From positions 1 through 50,016 of the forward strand of contig DYOH01000015.1 in assembly GCA_020720625.1 (NCBI GenBank): DNA of 50,016 nt, in the 5' to 3' direction. The translations under genes were made by a program, and so were the position numbers. The notes beneath the pieces are model-generated. The model worked only from the letters and a program-made list of their open reading frames with translations, searched no databases and had not been told where the DNA came from. The first letter of the stretch is position 1; the number at the start of each line of letters is the position of its first letter. This stretch comes from Acetofilamentum sp. (lineage in GTDB: Bacteria; Bacteroidota; Bacteroidia; Bacteroidales; DYOH01). Positions 43,990 to 50,016 of the stretch are shown piece by piece.

Positions 43990-45180
43990 TTATTTTGTTT
44001 TTAGTGAATTTTCATAATCCACTGCTCTGCCTCTGGCCAATATATCCCAGCTATAGTTATTTACAATCTTTTCTACCCCTATTTGCGACATTTGATCGCG
44101 CAGCTTATTATCTGTTAGTTTAAGCAGCACTTTTATCATATCTTCCACATCATTTTCAGTATAGCTAAGGCCATTACCGTCGATACGTTCGGTAGTTTGC
44201 ACCTGATTGCTGATAATAATGGGAAGCCCGCAAGCTGCCGCATCTAACATACTGGTAGATTCTTGCCTTGGCCAAACGCCAATATCCGCAAGTTTATAAT
44301 ATTTAGGCAATTGCTGATAGGGCACAAACGGATGAACAAGGCACGATTTCAATTGCTGAATTTCTTGAGCCTGAGGCCCGTTTCCCATAAATAAACCCTT
44401 AAAAGGTTCGCCCATTTCAGCCAGTTTATCAATTGCCTGAGCCAGACAAAGCGGATTTTTACCTTCGGTAAAGCGGCCCGTATATATGCATACAATATCC
44501 TGATTTGAAATTCCCAATGAATTTCGTAATTCCTGCCTTTCTAAAGAGTTTTTATCAGGTTTATTAAAAAAATCAGTATCTACACCTAAACTTACAATTT
44601 TAATTTTTTCTTTCGGTACTGAATAATATTTTTCTGCAATTTCGGCGGCATCGGGGGCTATGGCATAACAAAATTCAATCTTTTTTGAGATGAATTTTGA
44701 AGGCAATGTACGCGAAAAATAAAAAAACAGCTTATGCTTCAAACTTACATTTTTATCGCTGATAATAGGAAAAACTGAAGCATGTATATGGTTGGCCGTA
44801 AATAGCTTAAACTTTAATTTGAATTGATGGAAATACACCTGAACTGTTGGAAAGGAAAAAACATCCAAAGACTGCACAATATCTGGTTTTAACTCGTTTA
44901 AGAGCTTTTTTATGCCTATCAGATACAATTTCCCCATTAATTCTTTGTAAGGCAAACGATGTAAATAGAAATCTTCAATTTTCCTTACTCCTGCTGGCTG
45001 AACTTTTTCCCCCAAATAAGGCAAATATATTTTGTCGTAATTCGGATCATTGTAATAGACTTGTGTGGTGGAAGTTACCAGATGAACATCATGTCCAAGA
45101 CGAGCCAGCGATTTAGGCAAAACATTTTCTATGTAGCCCATGTTGTCGGAATAACTTATGGAAATCAAAACTATTTTCAT
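43990..45180 (-). CDS. family 4 glycosyltransferase
   Basis: A 396-residue GT-B enzyme. VLISISYSDNMGYIENVLPK starts it, VCIYTGRFTEGKNPL begins the C-terminal nucleotide half, and the later GVWPRQESTSMLDAAACGLP replaces the usual E-x7-E motif with an E-x7-A form. The fold call is firm, the donor specificity unknown. It sits between the SDR protein and the deacetylase. The E-x7-A difference may mark a subfamily rather than loss of function. Confidence 0.87.
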   Translation of the reverse strand: MKIVLISISYSDNMGYIENVLPKSLARLGHDVHLVTSTTQVYYNDPNYDKIYLPYLGEKVQPAGVRKIEDFYLHRLPYKELMGKLYLIGIKKLLNELKPDIVQSLDVFSFPTVQVYFHQFKLKFKLFTANHIHASVFPIISDKNVSLKHKLFFYFSRTLPSKFISKKIEFCYAIAPDAAEIAEKYYSVPKEKIKIVSLGVDTDFFNKPDKNSLERQELRNSLGISNQDIVCIYTGRFTEGKNPLCLAQAIDKLAEMGEPFKGLFMGNGPQAQEIQQLKSCLVHPFVPYQQLPKYYKLADIGVWPRQESTSMLDAAACGLPIIISNQVQTTERIDGNGLSYTENDVEDMIKVLLKLTDNKLRDQMSQIGVEKIVNNYSWDILARGRAVDYENSLKTK

Positions 45181-45225
45181 TCGGTGTATTTGATTGTTTT
45201 CGATTGAATATAAAATTGCATCAGC

Positions 45226-46131
45226 CTAATAATTTTTTGTTTGCTTAAATTGCTCAATTTCAGGCATTAATCCGGTACGAAAATCTACCGGGGTGTATCC
45301 AAAATCATGTGCAGCATCGGCATGCGAAATGGCTCTCGATTCCACCATGCGTTGCACTTTTTCCCTGTAATCAATTTTTTTAAAACTCAGCCAGTATAAT
45401 TTAATGGATAATAAATAAGCAATTGAAAACGGCACATTGATAAAATAATTTTTTTTTCTCAACAAGTCGGCAATTACCTTAAATGTTTCTCTCAAAGTAA
45501 TTGGTTCCTTCCCAGATAAAACATACTGCTTATTAATGGTTTTTTCGCGATGCGTAAGTATTTGAAAATAGGCTTCGCCTAAATCTTTTTCATAAACCGG
45601 CTGTATAGGATATTTTCCACCGCTGATTACCGGAAAAAACTTTAGTTTATCTACCATTTTGATAAAGACTGAAATATTCTCATCTTTCATATTACCATAA
45701 ATCATGGTAGGCCTAAGTATTGTAAGGTCTATTGCTTTGTTCTTAAGAAGATTATTAATTCTCTCTTCAATTAAAAGGTAAGGTTGAGCCGCTGCTTTAT
45801 ATTTCGAAAAAATTCCGGCTGTGTGCACTAAAATCATCCATTTTACACTATTTTCCGTAGCCTTTTGCACCATTATTTCGGACTTTCCGATGCCGGCCAG
45901 ATGCAATACTACATCAATCCCCTTAAGTGCATTCGCCACAAAATCTTCGTCAAACAAATCGCCATATAAATATTCGAGTCTTAGAGATCCCAAATCTTCT
46001 TTCAGCATTTTTGATTTATCCCTTACAATAGCTTTTACGTTTAATTCCGGAATAGTATTTCCGCTTTGAATTAAGCGCCTTAAAAACCATTTACCGCTTT
46101 GCCCTGTTATTCCTGTTACTAAAAGATTCAT
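45226..46131 (-). CDS. NAD(P)-dependent SDR-like epimerase/dehydratase, atypical
   Basis: A 301-residue Rossmann-fold protein opening with VTGITGQSGKWFLRRL, the TGxxGxxG nucleotide motif, followed by DVVLHLAGIGKSE. ILRPTMIYG is the extended-SDR substrate motif. The usual catalytic YxxxK is not visible; the corresponding segment is PYLLIEERI. So it may bind NAD(P) without the standard chemistry. In such loci these proteins modify nucleotide sugars. It is 45 bases from each neighbour. Confidence 0.8.
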   Translation of the reverse strand: MNLLVTGITGQSGKWFLRRLIQSGNTIPELNVKAIVRDKSKMLKEDLGSLRLEYLYGDLFDEDFVANALKGIDVVLHLAGIGKSEIMVQKATENSVKWMILVHTAGIFSKYKAAAQPYLLIEERINNLLKNKAIDLTILRPTMIYGNMKDENISVFIKMVDKLKFFPVISGGKYPIQPVYEKDLGEAYFQILTHREKTINKQYVLSGKEPITLRETFKVIADLLRKKNYFINVPFSIAYLLSIKLYWLSFKKIDYREKVQRMVESRAISHADAAHDFGYTPVDFRTGLMPEIEQFKQTKNY

Positions 46132-46176
46132 TCAAAATAAATTTATAAAAGCGACAAAATTGCTCAATATTAATGG

Positions 46177-47475
46177 CTACAAAGAAGTTTTCAAAATAAT
46201 GCTTTTGTCATAATCCCAAACAATCTTCAGTATAGAAATCAATAACAAAAATGTACAAAATATTTCAATACCCACATATATTTTTATAAATACTTCAAAA
46301 TCAGGAATCCTAAGAAAGAACAAAAATGCAATTCCCACAAAATAAAGTAATTGAAGAAAGCTATAGAGTTTTACTTTGTTCAAGGCTACAAAGATAATAG
46401 TAAAAGAGCTTACAAGGAAATTGGCAGCATAAGCCCAGACCAAAATATGTGATAATTCGCCAGAAAATATCCAGTTTTCACCAAAAAATAGTCTAAAAAC
46501 CGAGATACCCCAAATCTGGATAAAAATAATCTCAAACACTGCAATTACGGCCGAAAGAAATAAAAGAAATAATAACTCGCGCAAAATGCTCTCTTTTTCC
46601 CTGTATTTGTTTGAATACCTTTGCAATAACACACCCGAAAGGGCCGATCCGATAAATGCAACCGGAATAACTAATAACATTTTCGCTAAATCAAAAAATG
46701 CAGCTGTTTCCTGCCCGTATAATTTCCCGATAATGATGGTAGGTAAAAAATAGGTGGCTGAAGCCAGAAAAGCCGGAAGTAAATTGTATTTTGGAAATTG
46801 AATATATTCTTTAAACACCGTTTTAATGGTTTTCCATTCGAAATAGCTAAATGTAAGTCCATTTTTTATCGACTTACGAATAATGATGATTAAATTAGAA
46901 AAGTTTCCGATTATATCGCCATAAAACAATCCATGCGTGTTTTTGGTAAACATAAACAGAATCTGAGTGCTGCCTTCAAACAGCCTTCTGGTAAGTTTAT
47001 TGTAGCTTAATTCTTTAAAAGCTTTTTGACGGATGAGCCAATAATGAAACACCTGATAGGTACTGTATAAAAAGATACCAAAGGGCAATAAATAAATGTA
47101 AAGGCTATATTGTAGAGATTGATTTAAGAATTCTGATACCTGTACCACAAAACTACTCAAAAACAAAGCTAATACTACACTAACCGCTAAATTTAGCATT
47201 ATAGACAGAAACACCAGATTTGCTGCCCATTTATCTGATTTAGGCATTACAACGGCCTGCTCAAAACGCAAGGAGGCACCAACGATAATAATGGCTAAAA
47301 CATTCTGATAGATGGCAAATGCACCAAACACTTCAGGCTCGAAAAAGCGGCGCAGAACCGGTTGTAAAAGCAATGGAATAAGTTGGGCAAAGACAGTACC
47401 ACTCACTAACATTCCGGTATTGCGAAATATCTCGGATTTTAGTAAACTGCTGATTTGATTGCTAATAATACTCAA
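46177..47475 (-). CDS. polysaccharide flippase (Wzx-like)
   Basis: A polytopic protein with about twelve hydrophobic segments and the MATE/PST-type start SEIFRNTGMLVSGTVFAQ and EPEVFGAFAIYQNVLAI. It would move lipid-linked repeat units across the inner membrane. No ATG precedes the conserved N-terminus. I choose TTG 47475, which lies 11 bases after the preceding stop and gives 432 residues. An upstream TTG at 47535 would overlap the WecA-like gene by 50 bases; ATG 47412 would cut into the conserved start. Confidence 0.85.
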   Translation of the reverse strand: MSIISNQISSLLKSEIFRNTGMLVSGTVFAQLIPLLLQPVLRRFFEPEVFGAFAIYQNVLAIIIVGASLRFEQAVVMPKSDKWAANLVFLSIMLNLAVSVVLALFLSSFVVQVSEFLNQSLQYSLYIYLLPFGIFLYSTYQVFHYWLIRQKAFKELSYNKLTRRLFEGSTQILFMFTKNTHGLFYGDIIGNFSNLIIIIRKSIKNGLTFSYFEWKTIKTVFKEYIQFPKYNLLPAFLASATYFLPTIIIGKLYGQETAAFFDLAKMLLVIPVAFIGSALSGVLLQRYSNKYREKESILRELLFLLFLSAVIAVFEIIFIQIWGISVFRLFFGENWIFSGELSHILVWAYAANFLVSSFTIIFVALNKVKLYSFLQLLYFVGIAFLFFLRIPDFEVFIKIYVGIEIFCTFLLLISILKIVWDYDKSIILKTSL

Positions 47476-47485
47476 AAAAATGGGA

Positions 47486-48487
47486 TTAAAACGGTACTTT
47501 TTTATCAATTCGATGGTATAAATAGAGTAAGGCAAGAAGGGTAAATGTAGTTACCGGAATTTTGAGAAATGAAATTTCTCTGTATAGCAATACCATAATC
47601 AGAATAAATGCATTAATAAATAAGAGCATAAAATTTACCTTTAAATGAGAATATCCAAGAATGGTAAGCCTTTGGTAGGCATGCTTGCGATGTGCCTGGC
47701 TAATTTTTTCACCATTGCGCCAGCGCTTGTATAAGGTATAAGTGGCATCAAACCAAAAGGGTGCGGCAATCATAATCCAGTTAAGAATAGAAAAATACAA
47801 AGTATTGTGGTAGAAAATGCCCAGTACAATAAGGGCAAATCCCAATTGTGTACTTCCGGTATCACCCATAAAAATTTTAGCCTTTGGCCAGTTCCAATAC
47901 AAAAAACCTAATACAGAGGCAATTAATAGCAGATTTAAGCTGCTGCCCGTAAAAATATACAAAACCAATGCAATACTGATGGCCTCTGTGGACGCAAAAC
48001 CGTCTAATCCGTCCATAAAATTGAACAGGTTGATAAACCAAACCATACCCACAACTACTACCGGATAAACCAACCAGGGAATGTCCAGTTTTATGTCAAA
48101 GCTGATAAACGGTCTCAAGCCATCCAAAAAATACAGTGCAAGAATTACCGCAACAAAATGAATGAACAGTCTTACTTTAAAGCCTAAAACCAGAATATCA
48201 TCTATCATGCTCACGGCGGCAATCAAAATGCCTGATAATAGCGCCAGAAATAAATTTTGCGGAATATAATCCAGCAGATAAAACACTGTAAGCCCCAAAA
48301 ACCAAGTGAGCGAAATAGCAATTCCCCCCAAACGCGGTGTAGGAACGGTATGCGAACTGCGCTCGTTGGGATTATCAGTAATCTGCTTCTTCAGGGCGTA
48401 ATTCTTTATTAACCAGGTGAGAAAAAACGAAAACGCCAGCAAAATAATAGCCACTAATAAAAAATAGTGTTCGATTGTGTATACCAT
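47486..48487 (-). CDS. WecA/MraY-family polyprenyl-phosphate sugar-1-phosphate transferase
   Basis: A 333-residue membrane enzyme with about ten hydrophobic segments. It starts glycan synthesis by moving a HexNAc-1-phosphate to undecaprenyl phosphate. SMIDDILVLGFK is the aspartate motif, NLFNFMDGLDG the second, FMGDTGSTQLGF the third, and HRKHAYQRL the sugar-specificity loop of WecA/WbpL rather than MraY. NERSSHTVPTPRLGG near the N-terminus is also typical. It is the first gene of the minus-strand polysaccharide locus. Confidence 0.9.
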   Translation of the reverse strand: MVYTIEHYFLLVAIILLAFSFFLTWLIKNYALKKQITDNPNERSSHTVPTPRLGGIAISLTWFLGLTVFYLLDYIPQNLFLALLSGILIAAVSMIDDILVLGFKVRLFIHFVAVILALYFLDGLRPFISFDIKLDIPWLVYPVVVVGMVWFINLFNFMDGLDGFASTEAISIALVLYIFTGSSLNLLLIASVLGFLYWNWPKAKIFMGDTGSTQLGFALIVLGIFYHNTLYFSILNWIMIAAPFWFDATYTLYKRWRNGEKISQAHRKHAYQRLTILGYSHLKVNFMLLFINAFILIMVLLYREISFLKIPVTTFTLLALLYLYHRIDKKVPF

Positions 48488-48524
48488 TAGGGATTAATTA
48501 CGATAAATCTAAATCTTTCAAACG

Positions 48525-49754
48525 TTAAAATTCTTTACATAAAAAATCCTTTAAATGAATTTGTTCTATCCCTTTATAATTCGTGCCGGCATTAAATTCA
48601 TCTAAAGTTACTACATATTTGGGGTAATTATCCTCAATTTTTAATAAACTACCAAATTCCCTGTTGATGGTATTTTCATCAAAAAGCATATAGGATACCT
48701 GGATGTATATCCGATTCCCTTCTTTTTCTCCAACAAAATCAATTTCCGCAACACCTGTCTTACCAACATAAATCTTAAAACTTTGTTGTTTTAAATGCAT
48801 GAAAACTGCATTTTCTATAACTTTATTTATATCCTTACGCCTGTCGAAGCCTCTGATGCAGTTACGCAAACCCAGATCTTCGAAATAATACTTTTCACCT
48901 ACTTCAAAAATTTTCAGTCCGGCAATATCGAAACGCGAAACCTTGTGAATAAAGTAGGCATTTAGCAAGGGTTTAATATAATTGATAACCGTTTGGGCCG
49001 AAACCGAGCTAAGTTGCGATTTCAAATATTTGGCAATATTTGCAGCAGAGAAAAGATTTCCCACGTTATCGGCCAGAAATTCAACCAGATTTTCTAAAAA
49101 CGAAATATTACGAATATTTTCTCGTGCAACAACATCTTTAAGTAAAATTGAAGCGTATACATTTCTCAAATACTCAAAAACTGCATTCTCAGAAAGTCCA
49201 ATAACTTTTAAATATGGCATGCCGCCAACGCTTAGATACTTGTATAGATTTTCGCTAGTATTATCTAAACTAAAAAAAAGTAAAAACTCGCTGTACGACA
49301 ATGCATGTACCGTAAATTCAATATACCGCCCGGCCAAATAAGTGGCTAATTCTCCCGAAAGCAAATTGGCGTTGCTACCACTGCAAAATATATCGCAAGC
49401 GTTTTCGGCCAGAAGACTTCGCAAAGCCAATTCAAAGCTGGTTATTTCCTGTACTTCATCTACAAACAAATAGTTTTTAGCTCCCTTAATCAGTTTTTCT
49501 TTAACAAACGCATATAATGAAGTATCGTCGGTAACAAACGAAAAGTCTTTTAATTCTTTATTAATATAAATAATGTTTGCTTCCGGATTATCTTGTTTTA
49601 TGTGCCGAATCAACTGAAAAAGGATATAACTTTTCCCTACCCTTCTCTGACCTGAAATTACTTTAATTATTTCTTTATCAATAAAAGGTTTTATCCGATT
49701 CAGATACATCGGACGGTCGATATAGTTTTTCGTACTCAGAATCTCATCAATCAT
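48525..49754 (-). CDS. AAA ATPase with C-terminal DUF4143-like domain
   Basis: A 409-residue P-loop ATPase. Walker A is GQRRVGKS (35-42) and Walker B is LFVDEVQE (Asp99-Glu100). FCSGSNANLLSGELATYLAGR is the sensor region typical of the archaeal-type ATPase family, and the C-terminal half resembles DUF4143. Its cellular role is not established; copies occur widely in Bacteroidota and archaea, often near mobile DNA. I start at ATG 49754; an upstream in-frame start is TTG. Two palindromes and a MITE-like copy lie upstream. Confidence 0.87.
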   Translation of the reverse strand: MIDEILSTKNYIDRPMYLNRIKPFIDKEIIKVISGQRRVGKSYILFQLIRHIKQDNPEANIIYINKELKDFSFVTDDTSLYAFVKEKLIKGAKNYLFVDEVQEITSFELALRSLLAENACDIFCSGSNANLLSGELATYLAGRYIEFTVHALSYSEFLLFFSLDNTSENLYKYLSVGGMPYLKVIGLSENAVFEYLRNVYASILLKDVVARENIRNISFLENLVEFLADNVGNLFSAANIAKYLKSQLSSVSAQTVINYIKPLLNAYFIHKVSRFDIAGLKIFEVGEKYYFEDLGLRNCIRGFDRRKDINKVIENAVFMHLKQQSFKIYVGKTGVAEIDFVGEKEGNRIYIQVSYMLFDENTINREFGSLLKIEDNYPKYVVTLDEFNAGTNYKGIEQIHLKDFLCKEF

Positions 49755-49800
49755 AATTGAAACTATTTTTAAAAATTGCCTTTTTATCAAATATGATTGA

Positions 49801-49808
49801 CAAAAATA
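49801..49808 (-). promoter_or_regulatory. -7 box of the ATPase gene
   Basis: The minus strand reads TATTTTTG, an exact TAnnTTTG box, 46 bases before ATG 49754. A -33 TTG is not well placed; the palindrome at 49822-49861 occupies that region. Confidence 0.4.
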
Positions 49809-49821
49809 CGAATATTTATTG

Positions 49822-49861
49822 ATGATTTCAGTCTCAAAAATAGTTTTTAGACTGAAATCAT
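49822..49861. repeat. 13-bp inverted repeat upstream of the ATPase gene
   Basis: ATGATTTCAGTCT (49822-49834) and its exact complement (49849-49861) surround a core in which AAAAA and TTTTT also pair. The sequence TTCAGTCT followed by A-run resembles the left end of the MITE-like element at 32211. It can be an element remnant or an operator for the ATPase gene. Confidence 0.6.
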
Positions 49862-49878
49862 GTATTAATTAGCAAAAT

Positions 49879-49894
49879 TCGAATAGCTATTCGA
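49879..49894. repeat. 16-bp perfect palindrome
   Basis: TCGAATAGCTATTCGA equals its own reverse complement. It lies about 125 bases upstream of the ATPase start, between the inverted repeat and the truncated MITE-like copy. It may be a binding site for a dimeric regulator; none is identified. Confidence 0.5.
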
Positions 49895-49969
49895 GTGTTT
49901 TTCGATTTTCTGTGCAAAATTTACTAAAAAATAAGGCTCTATGTCAAATATAATGTGTATTTAATAATT

Positions 49970-50016
49970 GAGTCTAGTCTAAAAACCCTGCCAGCGTTGA
50001 TTTTTATAAAATGCTG
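49970..50016. mobile_element. truncated second copy of the MITE-like element
   Basis: These last 47 bases are identical to the reverse complement of 32295-32341, the right end of the element at 32211-32341. The copy starts with GAGTCTAGTCTAAAAA and runs off the window, so its other end and any target duplication cannot be seen. Confidence 0.85.

Noticed and set aside
48525-50016. Toxin-antitoxin or defence island around the ATPase
   Set aside because: Only one ATPase gene and an element fragment are visible; nothing to its right can be seen.
1-50016. CRISPR array, prophage, integrase or tRNA gene
   Set aside because: No spaced direct repeats, phage structural genes, recombinase or cloverleaf sequence was recognised on either strand.

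Overview
The window looks like a chromosome segment of a Bacteroidota bacterium, probably a fermentative or facultative Bacteroidales-like lineage. The DNA is AT-rich and Shine-Dalgarno sites are almost absent; the one clear exception precedes butyrate kinase. Several start regions carry the TAnnTTTG -7 box typical of this phylum. One lipoprotein has an acidic run after its cysteine, like Bacteroidota surface-export signals. No rRNA, tRNA or CRISPR array was seen. Gene names rest on reading the proteins by eye, without database searches.

Layout. (1) 0-1.7 kb: the tail of an off-window gene, two terminators and a minus-strand TPR protein. (2) 1.9-9.3 kb: a plus-strand acyl-CoA operon with biotin-dependent carboxylase beta and alpha subunits, a methylglutaconyl-CoA hydratase-like crotonase, an AtuA-like protein and an acyl-CoA dehydrogenase. 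It resembles leucine/isovalerate (Liu) or acyclic terpene (Atu) catabolism. (3) 9.5-14.1 kb: a tightly overlapping envelope set with PAP2 phosphatase, PMT-type glycosyltransferase, glycerophosphodiesterase, SfsA and an unrecognised membrane-anchored repeat protein. (4) 14.2-18.4 kb: a minus-strand sodium-pumping methylmalonyl-CoA decarboxylase operon led by the epimerase. (5) 18.5-24.5 kb: housekeeping genes pabB, tilS, class II aldolase, MscS, a PTPS/QueD enzyme and a LysR regulator. (6) 24.5-30 kb: an exported alpha/beta-hydrolase lipoprotein, then a double-AAA+ CbxX-like ATPase with a duplicated N-terminal domain, then a caspase-fold protein whose catalytic His and Cys are both replaced. 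(7) 30-35.7 kb: acyl-phosphate fermentation genes buk, ptb, ackA, a divergent 3-hydroxyacyl-CoA dehydrogenase and pta, interrupted by a 131-bp MITE-like element with a 6-bp target duplication. (8) 36-39.7 kb: an amidase, an M48 protease and two paralogous membrane proteins. (9) 39.8-48.5 kb: a minus-strand surface polysaccharide locus with O-antigen ligase, three glycosyltransferases, deacetylase, SDR protein, flippase and a WecA-like initiating transferase. (10) 48.5-50 kb: a DUF4143-type ATPase, two palindromes and a truncated inverted copy of the MITE-like element.

How it fits together. Regions 2, 4 and 7 form an energy-metabolism theme: branched acyl-CoA carboxylation, Na+-coupled methylmalonyl-CoA decarboxylation to propionyl-CoA, and substrate-level phosphorylation through acetyl- and butyryl-phosphate. 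The most unusual content is the AAA+/pseudo-caspase neighbourhood. Next come the MITE-like pair, the divergent dehydrogenase inside pta-ackA, the mismatch between the acyl-CoA dehydrogenase and a simple leucine pathway, and the 12-residue repeat protein.
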